A DNA stretch of 64,000 nucleotides. Source: Scilla litardierei (Eukaryota > Streptophyta > Magnoliopsida > Asparagales > Asparagaceae). The translations under genes and the position numbers were made by a program. This document shows positions 35,707 through 47,559 of the stretch, piece by piece (the first letter of the stretch is position 1; every line of letters starts with the position of its first letter). The stretch lies in assembly GCA_030789695.1 (NCBI GenBank), contig CM061134.1:65919481-65983480 (forward strand), read 5' to 3'. Below the pieces are notes generated by a model. That model saw only the letters and a list, made by a program, of their open reading frames with translations, searched no databases and was not told where the DNA came from.

Positions 35707-36126
35707 TGATGCGGATGCGGATCCGCACTCCTCAGGGGCCGGCGGCTACATGGGTGGGACCCACCCACCTCTCGTGACTTACGTACGACGTAGGAGGCGG
35801 GGTACCACGTAGGTGGAGGTTAGGTTAGGGGTATTCTGGTCTTTTCAGACTAGATTAGTAAATCCCCTATTTTCTATTTATTAGGGCTAGCCGTCTTTTA
35901 TTTTCTTTATGCTTATTTTGTGAAGAACAATTGTAGGCATCGTGTGAGGGTGTTTAGGCTTTGATCCGTGCATTCAAAGCTAGGAGAGCGAGTCTCCTCT
36001 CGAAAGAGACTCAATTATCAATCAATCTTTGTTCTTCGCAACTTTATTCCACCTAAAAATGCACTTTTTACATTGTCCTCTTTTAAAAATCTGAACTTTA
36101 TTGATTCGATCCACCGGATCGTATCA
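35707..36126 (+). mobile_element. 5' LTR of element B
   Basis: A 420-bp LTR, TGATGCGGATGCGGATCC ... GATCGTATCA, with a TTTCTATTTATTAGGG promoter-like stretch. It shares long blocks with the element A LTR (e.g. ATTCAAAGCTAGGAG). Confidence 0.92.
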
Positions 36127-36129
36127 AAT

Positions 36130-36141
36130 TGGTATCAGAGC
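36130..36141 (+). other. Primer-binding site of element B
   Basis: TGGTATCAGAGC, the canonical initiator tRNA-Met PBS, lies three bases after the LTR. Confidence 0.92.
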
Positions 36142-36152
36142 GGTAGATCCAG

Positions 36153-39100
36153 ATGGCGGCAAGCACTCGATCGAAGGCGGATGCGGTCGAAGAGAAGATT
36201 CAAGGGCTACGGGAGGATCTCAATCGGGAGATCGAAGAGCGGTTCGAAGGATTGAAGAAAACAATGGGGGATTCACTCAAGGATTACGCACATTCACAAG
36301 AAGACATCCAAATCGAGCTTCGGGGGATGAGGACGGATGCCGCGCAACAAGGAGGAGATCTCCGAGAATTGAAGGAGATGATACAAGCCCTCGCGATGGC
36401 GAAGGGGGGAGATCGCGGCAAGGAGATCCAAGAGGGGGGGATTCTACCCTAGAATCAGCCTCCCTAGGGCAAACGCAGACGACGGCGGCAAATCCAACTC
36501 AAGACGGCAACTCGAGGGAGCGGGGGGGTCCGGCGTGGCCTGCCCTAGGGCCGCACGGGTCTGCGTGGCCTACTGCAGACCCGTGCGGGCCTGGAATCCC
36601 CACGACAGGCCCGCCTGGGCCTGTCGAGGCCACGGCGGCCCAGCCCAGGCCTCCCCAGGCCTGGGCGAGGCCGCCAGGTCATCTCAGGCCACCGGCGCAC
36701 CCCTCCGGGGGTCTGGGGCACTCGACGAACCCCGGAGGGGGTCGGGATCCACCGGCGGGCCGCTACGGGGGCGGGGAACCTTCGGCACCCCCAACCGGGG
36801 GTGCGACCAGGCCGACGGGCCTGTTTCGAGTCCCGACAGCCCCTGAGGGCTTCGCAGAGGCGGCGGCACCCCCCTCCGGGGGTGCGGTAGGCACGGCGAC
36901 CCCAGGCGGGGGTCCGGAATGGCCGGCCACCCATTCTGGGGGGCCGACGAGCTGGATCGGCCCATTTGGGGGCCCGGCGACTTCGCTACGACCCTTTGGG
37001 GGTGTGACAGGGTTCGTACCCCACTCCGGGAGAACTTCGGGGACACCGGAAGGCGGATGGGCCTCCAGGGCAGCTATTAGGACCCCGGCGGGCCAATTTT
37101 GGAGAGCAGAGACCACCCCACCTGGGCCAAGGCCCAACTTTGCACGACCACCAGAGTTTCCCGGGCATTACTACCAGCCCGAGGCGTGGGAGAGACCCGC
37201 ATGGCCAGATGAGAGGTACGGAGATGACGGGGGAGGACCGGTTGAGGCAGTCGGCGGAGGATTCGGCCGGGGGGTGACCGCGGTAGATATGGGGGACCTC
37301 AGGGGGACATCAATGCAGATCACCGCCTTATGAAGCTAAAGATGCCGATTTTTGACGGCACAGATCCGGATAGGTGGATCGACCGGACGGAGCGTTACTT
37401 CCAGGTGATGCGGTTGACGGAGGAGGAGGTTCTGAGGGCCATCGGAATCTACTTCGAGGGCAAGGCGTTGGCCTGGTACAGATGGAAGGTGGCGCGGACC
37501 CCCTTTCGCACTTGGGAGGAGCTGTCCGCACTGATACTAGACCGGTTCCAGGAGACTCCAGGGGGAGATTTCTACGAGCAGTTATCTGCTCTGAGGCAAG
37601 ATGGGATGGTCAAGGATTACGTGGAGAAGTTCGAGATGCTGAATAGTAGGGTGAAGTGGGTGACCGACGAGGTGATGATCGGGAATTTCATGAGGGGGCT
37701 GAAGCCCTCCATTCTAGTAGAGCTGAGGATGCAGAGCCCGGGGACACTGGAGGATGTCCTTCGCCTGGCCCACAAGGCGGAGGAGAAGCATGCGGAGGAG
37801 AGGAGGATACGAGGAGCTTGGGGGGCCAGGGGTCCCGCCCCACCCCCGTAGCGGCAGCCCCGAGAGCACCCACAGCTGCACCTGAGGCTAGAGGAGAGAG
37901 CCGCCCTGCAACCCTGGGGCGACGGATGACAGAGGCGGAGGTGAGGGAGAAGCGTGCCAAGGGGTTGTGCTTCCGTTGCGACGAGAAGTTCACCCCTGGA
38001 CACCGGTGTGCTAGTCGCCTACTGCAGATCACTATGGTACCGGACGAGGAGGGGTACGTTGGTGATGAGGAGGAGTTCGAGATGGAGCAGGAGGCGCCAG
38101 TGGAGGAGGAGAAGTCTCACCTAAACTTCGCAGAAGTGTCCCTAAACTCTGTGGTGGGGTTCACTCCGAACCACACCATGAAGTTATCGGGGCAGTTGGG
38201 GGACACGACGGTGACGGTACTGATCGACAGTGGGGCCACCCACAATTTTATATCCAGCCGGTTAATGGAGAGACATGGGCTGCAGTTGAGCACGCAGGAG
38301 AGGTTTACCGTGCTACTGGGGACAGTGAAGATGGAGGAGAGCAAGGGGCTCTGCAAGGGTCTGTGCCTGACCTTGCAGGGTGTGCAGATCATGGAGGATT
38401 TCCTGCCACTGGAGTTGGGCAACGTTGACATCATTCTGGGCGTACAGTGGCTGAAGAAGCTGGGGGACATGCGGGTGAATTGGAAGCGCATCAAGATGGA
38501 GTTTGAGGAGGGGGACCGGACGGTGGTGCTCACAGGGGACCCGACCCTATGTTTATCAATGGTGGCTTTCAAGGCCATCACTCGGGCCTTACAGAGAGAG
38601 GGGGAGGGGTACTTGGTGGAGTGCCGTGTAGCAGGGGTAGAGCAGGAGCCGCACGCAGGGGTTCCCGAGGAGGTGGAGCAGGTGTTGGGACAGTACCAGG
38701 AGGTCTTTCAGGACCCACAGGGGCTACCACCAATGAGAGGGCACGAGCATGCGATAGTCCTGCGGGATGGCGCAGCACCGGTGAGTGTGCGCCCTTACCG
38801 CTATCCCCACGTGCAGAAGGATGAGATAGAGCGGATGGTCGGGGAGATGTTGCAGGCCGGGGTGATCCAGCCCAGTGTTAGCCCGTTCTCGAGCCCGGTA
38901 CTTTTGGTGAAGAAGAAGGACGGGAGTTGGCGCTTTTGCGTAGATTACCGGGCACTCAACAAGGAGACAGTGGCTGACAGGTTTCTGATCCCAGTTATAG
39001 ATGAGCTACTGGATGAGCTGCATGGAGCAGAGGTGTTCTCCAAGATTGACCTAAAGGCGGGGTATCACCAGATCCTGATGAGGCCAGAGGACGTGCCGAA

Positions 39101-41601
39101 GACAGCCTTTCGCACCCACGAGGGCCACTACGAGTTTCTCGTCATGCCGTTTGGCCTGACGAATGCTCCTTCTACATTTCAGGCGTTGATGAACGATGTC
39201 TTTCGGCCGTACCTGAGGAGGTTCATACTCGTCTTCTTCGACGACATTTTAGTCTACAGCAGGACCATGGGGGAGCACGTGGGCCATCTGGAGGTAGTGT
39301 TTCGGGAGTTGCTGGGGCATCAGCTGTATGCCAACCGAAAGAAGTGTAGTTTCGGTCAGGGACAGATAGAGTATCTGGGGTATATGGTGTCGGCCGCAGG
39401 GGTAGCAGCAGACCGGGCCAAGATAGAGACGATGTTGGACTGACCGGTCCCACTTCTCTGAGGGCATTGCGGGGATTTCTCGGTTTGACAGGCTACTACC
39501 GGAAATTCGTGAGGGGATACAGCACCATTGCCCGCCCATTGACAGATCAGCTGAAGAAAGATGGGTTCCAGTGGGGGGAGGCAGCGACCAAGGCTTTCGA
39601 GGCCTTGAAGGAGGCGATGACCACGGCACCGGTCTTGGCGTTGCCCGACTTTAGCGTCACGTTTGTGGTGGAGACTGATGCGTCAGGCATCGGGTTGGGG
39701 GCGGTCCTGATGCAGTTAGGGCGGCCGATAGCCTACTTCAGTCAGGTGCTTTCAACTATAGCACGGCTGAAGTCTGTTTACGAGAGGGAGTTGATGGCTA
39801 TCGTGCTAGCGATTCAGAAGTGGCGGCCCTACCTGATGGGCAGGGAGTTTGTGGTCAGGACAGACCAGCGCAGTTTGAAGTATCTGCTGGAGCAGAGGAT
39901 GGTGACAGAGGAGCACAAGCGCTGGCTATCCAAGCTGGTAGGGTACCGGTTCGCCATTGAGTATAGACCGGGGCTGGAGAATAAGGCGGCAGACGCCTTA
40001 TCGCGCAGAGAGGAGGGGGTGCACTTGAGGGCACTCTCGTTGCCCGTGTGGATAGATGTGGAGCCCATGCTGCAGGAGGCCGAGGCTGATCCGGAGTTGA
40101 GACAGATTCGTGAGCAGCTGCAGGGAGGCGGGGAGACCCCGCAAGGGTATTCCCTGGAGGGGAGGAGGCTGTTATACCGGGGGAGGTTAGTTTTGCCGCG
40201 GACATCCGCATTCATACCCGCGTTATTTCAGGAGTTCCACAGTTCGGTGGTTGGGGGACACTCCGGGGTGCAGCAGACATACATGAGGATGTCCCGGGAG
40301 GTTTATTGGCCTGGTATGAGGAGAGTGATCGCACATTTGGTTGCCGCTTATGACGTGTGCCAGCGTCACAAGTACATGGCCATGGCGCCAGCCGGGCTTT
40401 TGCAGCCCTTAGCACTACCGGAGCGGGTCTGGGAGGAGGTGACGATGGATTTTATCGACGGGCTACCCAGATCAGAGGGGTACTCAGTGATTTTTGTGGT
40501 AGTGGACAGGCTGAGCAAGTACGCCCACTTCATACCACTGAAGCATCCGTACACGGCGGTTTCAGTGGCTGCAGCCTTCACTCGAGAGGTGATACGGTTA
40601 CATGGGATCCCAGCTTCCATCGTCACAGACAGAGATCAGGTGTTCCAAAGTGGGTTCTGGCAGGAGATATTTCGTGTCCAAGGGACAGTGCTGAAGAGGA
40701 GTACCGCATATCACCCTCAGACCGACGGGCAGACGGAGGTAGTGAACCGCAGCATAGAGACGTATATGCGGTGCTTTGCGTCGGAGACACCACGATAGTG
40801 GTATCGGTGGTTGGCCTGGGCGGAGTATTGGTACAATACTTCGTACCATTCAGCAGCAGGGACGACACCCTTTCGGGTGTTATATGGGAGGGACCCACCA
40901 GAGCTACTTCGATTCGGGGAGAGACAGACATCGGTCTCTCAGGTAGAGGACTACATAGGGAGCGGGAGAGTATTATGGAGGAGCTGAAGAAGCATCTATT
41001 GCGGGCTCAGCATGTGATGAAGACCAGGTCGGATGGCCATAGGCGAGATGTGCACTTCCAGGAGGGCGACATGGTCTACCTGAAGCTGAGACCTTACAGG
41101 CAGAGATCGTTGGCGAGGAGGCGGAACGAGAAGCTGTCAGCGAGATTCTATGAGCCGTTTGAGATTTCGGCCAAGATCGGCCAGGTGGCTTACAGGCTGA
41201 GGCTACCATCGACTGCGACGATACACCCCGTCTTTCATGTGTCGCAGCTTCGACGAGCTATTGGGGAGCAGACGGTGTCCTCTACCCTACCGCCCACACT
41301 TACGGAGGAGATGGAGGTGATGCTGGAGCCAATGGAGGTTCGAGCCGTTCGTCAGGGGGCGCGCGGACAGAGGGAGGTGCTGATACACTGGGCGGGGCTA
41401 CCTGACTGCGATGCGACATGGGAGGCATATCGAGTGATCCAAGAGCAGTTCCCTGACTTCCACCTTGAGGACAAGGTGGCTCTTTTAGGGGGTATTGATG
41501 CGGATGCGGATCCGCACTCCTCAGGGGCCGGCGGCTACATGGGTGGGACCCACCCACCTCTCGTGACTTACGTGCGACGTAGGAGGCGGGGTACCACGTA
41601 G
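36153..41601 (+). pseudogene. gag-pol of element B, multiply frameshifted
   Basis: ATG at 36,153 (MAASTRSKAD) begins gag. A one-base loss in a G run near 36,432 shifts the frame before the proline/glycine-rich part (36,450-37,200). The gag domain is at 37,330-37,800, CFRCDEKFTPGHRC near 37,970 and protease DSGATHNF near 38,225. RT (VKKKDGSWRFCVDYR, FFDDILVYS) spans about 38,900-39,260 and RNase H about 39,650-40,010. Integrase has MDFIDGLP, VTDRD and QTDGQTE between 40,445 and 40,740. A chromodomain-like HWAGLPDCDATWEAY lies near 41,385. Frames break near 37,318 and 37,848; TGA replaces TGG at 39,441, followed by a one-base loss; TAG stops at 40,796; another shift is near 40,960. The last frame runs into the 3' LTR. 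Confidence 0.9.
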
Positions 41602-41914
41602 GTGGAGGTTAGGCTAGGGGTATTCTAGTCTTTTCAACTAGATTAGTAAATCCCATATTTTCTATTTATTAGGGCTAGCCGTCTTTTATTTTCTTTATGC
41701 TTATTTTGTGAAGAACAATTGTAGGCATCGTGTGAGGGTGTTTAGGCTTTGATCCGTGCATTCAAAGCTAGGAGAGCGAGTCTCCTCTCGAAAGAGACTC
41801 AATTATCAATCAATCTTTGTTCTTCGCAACTTTATTCCACCTAAAAATCCACTTTTTACATTGTCCTCTTTTAAAAATCTGAACTTTATTGATTCGATCC
41901 ACCGGATCGTATCA
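41496..41914 (+). mobile_element. 3' LTR of element B
   Basis: A 419-bp LTR preceded by GGCTCTTTTAGGGGGTAT. Compared with the 5' LTR it has a few substitutions (e.g. ACGTGCGACG for ACGTACGACG) and small indels. Confidence 0.92.
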
Positions 41915-41919
41915 CAAAA

Positions 41920-44707
41920 CTAATTGGGTTCACAAGATATTTGATATTTTTAAGATTTTAGAATGTGAAGATCAAAATGAATGGTGCTAATCACCTAAAA
42001 ATGTCAAAGTAAAGTATTGACAACTTCCTATAAGGATTTTCCTTCTAGGCTAGTTGACACCTATATTGATGTATATTAACTAATGAGGCGAGACTAAGTT
42101 TTATAGCCTAAAATTATTACAATTACAAACAAAGGACATAGTCCTATCCGAAATTCGTGACCTCTTGTAATACATCCACACCCCTTATAGCATGGAGCTA
42201 AATCCGCTAACATCAATATAACTATAGAATCAATTTTCAATATGGAAGATGTTGCACATTTATGGGTGGCATACATAGTAGAACATGCACGTAAGGATGC
42301 ACTTGACATTTATCAATTTAGCATGGTGGTTATATCCTTCTTTCAAATAGTGCTAAACGGATATCAGATTCATCTCGAGATTGGATTAAGCAACATGTCA
42401 ATGGAACATGTCACACATGTGTGGCGTCTTGAGAGGTGTATGCATGGTTAGTGTATATTACTATGTGTATCCCATGCAATAACAAACATTTCACTCCATC
42501 AGCCTGACCATCCCAATGGACTAGTAGCATAGTGCATCACACCTACACACCTTAACTTTCAGTAATTTATGATATCTTGGAACCGTGGTTTGAAAAATCA
42601 ACGAATGTCAAGATGTTTTGCTCGTATCATATCGGATTCAAACAAACATTCCATCCAATATCAGATTCAAACAAACAATCCATCCAAACCTAGTTGATAC
42701 CATCTATATTAACTAATAATAGCTACAACGAGGAGATCTGGGATTTGAAGTAGAAAATGTTGAATTTCTGATTTATTCCATATAATGCTTGGAATGAACT
42801 TAATCAATGATCAACGAATAGATAAAAGAATTGGTTGTCACCAAAATATGATTTACTATGGATTTGAAGGACAAAATGTTGAAATTCTCACTTATTCCAT
42901 ATAATGGTTCGAGGCTCTCATTCAATAGTTAAAGAAAATATTAGAAAAATGGTCAACCCTGACATGTGTTGGCCTTTTTGAATCGAAATTGCATGGGGTG
43001 ATACGAATCAGGAACTCTTTATTGGGAACCAAAAGTACCTTAAAATTTCATAAAGGCACAATCATGTTGGGCGGTTTTGGTTGTAATATGATGATAAGAC
43101 AAACTCTAAAATGAAAACAAATTTATGTTATGTTGATAGATTTAGATATATTTCATATATACAGCATGTTTATGGAGTGGGTTAAAGAAAGAGAGAAAAT
43201 CAAAATAGATGAGATATTCTATGGATAAATGAAGTGTTTGATGAAGATGAAGCTCTACTTGAAACTAACATCTTGCTTAGAATAAGACAACATATACTTA
43301 AAGTCCATTTATTCCTATACATATCGACCGATATTTACGAAGTACTTCTAAAGAATTCAATACTGATATAACTACCCACCTATACTACGACCAAAACCGA
43401 GATTCAAAATCTTGCTAGAAAATTATAAATAGAGCAGATTTGACCAAATTCAATGCTATTTGTTAATTCTTACTTCTTAACAATGATGTCTGTATCTCAT
43501 TTCCTCTCCAACAATTTTAGGGACAATGAAACAATAAGAGGCTTCGATTTGTTTTGCTGGTAACAAATCATGATGTGCTTTTTCACACACCTCATGTCTT
43601 TACAGGAAGTAGTTTTTAAACCCATCTCTAACAATAGAAATGCTACCAACATGAAAATATTCACAATATTTGTAAACATCTTCTAGAAAAACAAACGTCT
43701 TGTCCCCAAAATAAAACATACATAAATGTCACTTTTAATCCTTCTCTATTTTGTTAATATTGATGCCCACGAACTGCACATTATTCTTCCCAACATCCAC
43801 CACTATTTGCCTAAAAAGCATCTCTCGATATCATTAAGGTTCATGATAACCACGTTTCATCTTATAAGCCTAGTATCCCAGTAATAGAAGGGTATTTACA
43901 TCAAAGGATAAAATGGCAATCGCTCTGTAGCTATCCATGTTGTGTCATAGTAGTCCTCTTAAGTCATTTGCATTGGCCATCTAGGAAGTTATCATATGCA
44001 TCAGAATGTTAGAATAGAAATGACTGTGATTGGAAAAAAGTTTCTCTAGCCAATCTCGTGTCTACGTTTATGATAAGAGAGACCAATATCTAGTCGAACA
44101 TTATTGGACTTGATTCACAATAATTGAAATTGTGTGCACTTTGCTGGTGTGGTCGAGAGACACAATGGGCTACTATGGAAACTGATTCACTGTCGGACAA
44201 TGCCTCCTAGCAATCTAGAATCCATTTTCAAGACCCTCATCAATCCATGGTGTTTAAAAGTTCAAGGTGTTGATTAATCCTGTTATTCCTTCTTTAACGT
44301 CGTGTATATACCTTCTACGTGTACAACACCTAAATGCTTTTGCTAAGGCACCCATAAAACGTTAAGTGCAGGCGGAAAATTTGGGCACTACTTTCTGCCC
44401 ACGAAGACATTCCACTTGGTCCATGATAATGGAAATTTCAGTCCTCATAATCTAGTTTGGGTCAAATCCTTTTAGTCTCACTACTTAAAATGAATGTCCA
44501 ATTCTCAAATGCTTATGTGATATGCAACAATTCACAAGAAAAGGCGGAGAGTACATTTAAAGTTAGATTTCTCACTAATCATGCCATGAGGTACAGATGC
44601 ACCATGCTTATATCACGGTAACTATGTGAACCAAAACAACAATTGTTTGATTATCTAATTAGGCTTTGAGAATCTACAATTTATTCATTAATTTTGCACT
44701 GTAATAC
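41920..44707 (-). other. 5' part of RIF1-like intron 3, no recognisable gene
   Basis: AT-rich sequence with a short tandem duplication near 42,636-42,690 (TCAGATTCAAACAAACA.TCCATCC). ORFs are short on both strands. Minus-strand fragments near 43,500-44,400 look faintly protein-like but match no family I can name. Confidence 0.5.
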
Positions 44708-44857
44708 CTGAATCGCCTCAAAGGTGGTGGACAAAGAACCGAACGGATTATCCATTGCATGGACAACAGCCAGCATCAACAATTCCATCCGTGGTACGAT
44801 AACACTATCACCCAGTTGATGGATGGAGAGGCACCAGACCCCCAAGTTACATATAGC
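44708..44857 (-). CDS. RIF1: RIF1-like protein, exon 3
   Basis: A 150-bp exon of 50 codons, phase 0 at both ends. It reads AICNLGVWCLSIHQLGDS, then MELLMLAVVHAMDNP and SLSTTFEAIQ. These are conserved blocks of the plant RIF1 N-terminal helical-repeat domain. The acceptor is CTTTTTAG and the donor GTATTA, both canonical. The next coding block of the family (exon 4) is 21 kb away because of retroelement insertions. Confidence 0.85.
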
Positions 44858-44942
44858 CTAAAAAGATAAAATAAACAAAAAATTTAAATCCCACATTCAT
44901 TATTTACAAATCACCGATGAGGCATAACATCAAAAACCTGAC

Positions 44943-45072
44943 CTTCATCCTCGTCTCCATTATCAGCTTCCCCAACGAGTCCAGGATCAGCCCGGCTGCC
45001 TCCTCCGAAAAGATTGGAACCAAGGATGGGTGGTAGAGCATGAAGCCGAGGCACTTCAGAGCTTGTGCAGCG
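44943..45072 (-). CDS. RIF1: RIF1-like protein, exon 2
   Basis: A 130-bp exon. It completes the split codon from exon 1 (AT|C) and reads AAQALKCLGFMLYHP, SLVPIFSEEAAGLILDSL and METRMK. The ALKCLGF...HP block is a hallmark of the RIF1 N-terminal domain. The acceptor is TATATTTTGCAG and the donor GTCAGG. Exons 1 and 2 together are 408 nt, exactly 136 codons, which supports the splice sites. Confidence 0.87.
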
Positions 45073-45168
45073 CTGCAAAATATAAGGAAGATGGGTGTGG
45101 ATTCTAGGGCAATTTTTAGAAAAGAAAAAAAATGTGGTTTGATTGCTTTGATTGCTTTGATTGCTTAC

Positions 45169-45446
45169 ATATCTTCGTCTTCATTATGGATGTCCAATTG
45201 TATGATGGGGATGAGGGCTGGGGAGTAGAAGGCGAGGGATTGCATTGAAGACGGATCGTTCGCCGAGAGCCGGTGGATTTGGAGGAGGTTCGAGTAGGCG
45301 AAGGAGCGATCGGCGGAGTTTTTGATATGTTCAATGTGCTGTCTTATGGTATCCGCCGCCATTGAGGCTTGGGTGGGCGGGTGCGGGGAGAGAGATGGGA
45401 TTGTAGGGTAAGGGGATGGGGCGGATGGGGAGGTGGTTCGCGCCAA
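45169..45446 (-). CDS. RIF1: RIF1-like protein, exon 1 (start of gene)
   Basis: This exon encodes the N-terminus. ATG at 45,446 gives a 92-codon exon with a proline/serine-rich leader. A second in-frame ATG at 45,362 (MAADTIRQHIEH) would start close to where plant RIF1 proteins usually begin and may be the true start. SFAYSNLLQIHRLSANDPSS and the acidic HNEDED near the end precede donor GTAAGC. The exon ends two bases into a codon. Four exons give 245 codons without a stop, so this N-terminal part looks intact. RIF1 acts in the nucleus in replication timing and telomere or break repair (known in yeast and animals). Confidence 0.85.
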
Positions 45447-45469
45447 AAAAAGGGAGATGATGGACTATG

Positions 45470-46160
45470 TTGCCATCTAGATTATGGTTCTGGAGTGCAG
45501 CTATTCACATAACGAAAAACGCTAAACATATTACACACTATTTGCAAGTTTGGCATTATCTTACTACCAATTCTGTCCTCAAGCAAAATTCCAATTTTAC
45601 CTTTTTCCCACTCTACTCACTACACTACATTTCTCCCCTCTTCTCGCCACCTCCTCCCCATCCTCACCCCACCGCATCATTCTCCTCCCCTTCCTCTCCT
45701 CCCCTTCTTCCCACCACCGTCTCTCCTCCTTGTCTTCCTTCGAATCTTCCTTATCGGTATTGTTGCTCGGGTTCTCAAACCCGAGCAACTGAATTGGTGC
45801 TCACCCACAATGGTTGCTTTTTTTTGAAGATTTATTTGTGACACTGTGGCTTTTATCCTAGAGCATTATATATGGTGTTCAGGTAATATAAGCCCGAGAT
45901 ACACACATGGCACACAATCTTGAAAGCCTGACCATGTATTTTTTTAATTTTAATTAATTTTAATTGATTTTTATTAAGTTTCATGCATATTTGATTTAAT
46001 TAATTTTTATATTTTTGGGTAATGAATCAAAACATTCTTAATGTTTTTTTAGAAATTATTTAAGTATCATAATGTTTTTTTCATTTTTTTAATGCCCATG
46101 AGCCATCAATTTTCTTAAAATGACCAAAATATCACCTATCGTGCTGCCATCGTAGTTTTT
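45470..46160. repeat. Left arm of a decayed inverted-repeat element upstream of RIF1
   Basis: Blocks here recur in inverted orientation at about 62,985-63,470. Examples are the C/T-rich AATTCCAATTTTACC...CTCC stretch (45,580-45,745) and AATGACCAAAATATCACC near 46,120. Other blocks recur in direct orientation at 63,540-64,000: TGTGACACTG and TATATGGTGTTCAGG against CGTGACACTC and ATATTTGGTGTTCAGG. This fits long terminal inverted repeats of an old DNA element or several copies of it. No transposase or target duplication was identified. Boundaries are approximate; its edge lies within about 60 bp of the RIF1 start codon. Confidence 0.45.
45762..45789. repeat. Perfect 12-bp-stem palindrome
   Basis: GTTGCTCGGGTT and AACCCGAGCAAC are separated by CTCA. 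It lies in the left arm of the inverted-repeat element and is absent from the right arm, so it may be a small separate insertion. Confidence 0.9.
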
Positions 46161-46550
46161 TCTTCTTTTTTTACAGAAACTAACAATTATCATTAACAAT
46201 TATCATGGTCATTGTAGTTGTTGATGTTACCCTTCTTTTTTGGGCTTAATAGAGGAGAAGGAAGCTCTCTGTTGTTCATTATATTCTCTTTATTGCTGTT
46301 ATGTTTTTTTTCTTTTTTAGCCTTAAAGAATAAGGAAGAGAAAGAGAATAGAAAAGAGAAACAACGGCAATAGCTATAAGAGGAAAGAAGGAGGAGGAGA
46401 AGGAGAAGAATAACATCAACAATAAGAGAGGATGGTGGAAGTTGGAGAAGCAAAAAAGCAACTGTAAGAAGAAGAAAGCTACAACAACAGCAACAATAAG
46501 AGAAGAGGAAAAGCAATGGCAACGGATAAGGAAAGAAAGAAATAAAGAAG
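46161..46550. other. Purine-rich low-complexity sequence
   Basis: A T-rich block and then A/G-rich sequence (GAAGGAGGAGGAGAAGG-like) up to the element D insertion site. The ORFs on both strands are low-complexity and are not taken as genes. Confidence 0.5.
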
Positions 46551-46707
46551 TGTTGGATAAACTCAAAGAAAGAGTGACCATGGCTCATAGCCATGGTCCT
46601 CTATATATTCATATCAATGGTATACCAAGGGTCCCCACTACTAAGTAGTGGGGAGTAATGGAGGGATAGAGAGGTGGGGAGGCCAAAGGCCTCCCTCACT
46701 CATAACA
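46551..46707 (-). mobile_element. 3' LTR of element D (minus strand)
   Basis: A 157-bp repeat rich in small palindromes: ACCATGGCTCATAGCCATGG, CCCCACTACTAAGTAGTGGG and GGCCAAAGGCC. It differs from the other copy at about three positions. Confidence 0.88.
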
Positions 46708-47559
46708 CTCCCCCTTATCCATCCATTTCTTTGGTCTTAGCGTATAAAGCTAAGTGGATGGATACTTCTGAATCCAGAGTAATCGTGTTTGCCTCGTTAA
46801 AACCTTAGCTGTGTAAAACCCAGTGGAAAAAACCAACAGCTTAAGGAAAAAGAGTACAACCCACAGGTTACTCCCCCTAAACCATACAAGCTTCATGCTT
46901 GTAGATATCCTATGTATCTATACACCAATATCCTAAGTATCTATACATCTTTCATAAAATTCCGAAAAGAAAAACAAAATACAATAATCACTCATCTATA
47001 CAAGTTGCACTCATATCTGGAAGCTGCTGAAACTAAAGGAGCTCTGACGTGGTATGCTCTACGAACTTGGCAGATGGCTCCATGTCTGTAGACTTTGACC
47101 CAGTCGTCACTGTGTCTGCAAGGTACTGCTGGACCTGGCTGTGCATATATTCGATTTGATTCTTGGATGATGAGCTTCTCGGAATAGAAGTATGATGTAG
47201 ACTTAGGATGGTGCTGTGTAGATCTTCATTTAACCTGCATATGCAAATATATTTCCATGGTTTCTGATCCTTGACCATTGGAGATAGCGCAGAAGCTATG
47301 TATACATGGTCCAGTGTTGCGCTGCAGGCGCTGCACTGTATCTGGCTAACAGCTTTACTGCAAATGTTCTATAAAGACACGTGTAGTTGGCTAGATAAAG
47401 GAGTTGGGCACTTCAGGACCTAGGATATTCTTCCCCTCTTCCAGCTAGGGGAAAAGGTCTTCAATATGCATCCATACAACCAGTTGGTGTATTTAGTGGA
47501 ATGCAATTGTCCATGTTTCTTCATCAACTTCGGGTGAATGAAGTTCTCATTTGCAGTAT
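46708..47559 (-). other. Element D internal sequence, non-coding
   Basis: It begins with the reverse complement of the polypurine tract (CTCCCCCTTATCC). GCCTCGTTAAAACCTTAGC and AACCCAGTGG blocks near 46,792-46,825 are of a kind I associate with plant copia-derived elements. A two-hairpin module lies at 47,431-47,515. ORFs at 47,033-47,278 and 47,420-47,608 have no recognisable domain. Confidence 0.5.

Larger units (their letters stand above)
35707..41914 (+). mobile_element. Element B: Ty3/gypsy chromovirus, complete but inactive
   Basis: A 6.2-kb element with LTRs of 420 and 419 bp and perfect duplications CAAAA (35,702-35,706 and 41,915-41,919). It carries gag, protease, RT, RNase H, integrase and a chromodomain-like C-terminus in the order of chromoviruses. 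The short LTRs suggest the Reina group, which is tentative. About seven LTR differences were seen by eye, so it is older than A. Reading frames are broken at several points. It is the closest visible relative of A and lies on the strand opposite to RIF1. Confidence 0.92.
23718..44707 (-). other. Intron 3 of the RIF1-like gene (20,990 bp)
   Basis: It is bounded by GTATTA after exon 3 and CAAAG before exon 4 on the minus strand. It holds two chromovirus insertions on the opposite strand (A and B), relics of other LTR elements and unassigned AT-rich sequence. For comparison, introns 1 and 2 are 96 and 85 bp. The exon order and phase (0/0) support direct splicing of exon 3 to exon 4, as the protein is collinear with the family across the junction. 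Confidence 0.75.

Noticed and set aside
43500..44560. Possible hAT or MULE transposase relic on the minus strand
   Set aside because: Only short fragments such as VVDVGKNNVQFVG were suggestive; no conserved motif set or terminal repeats.
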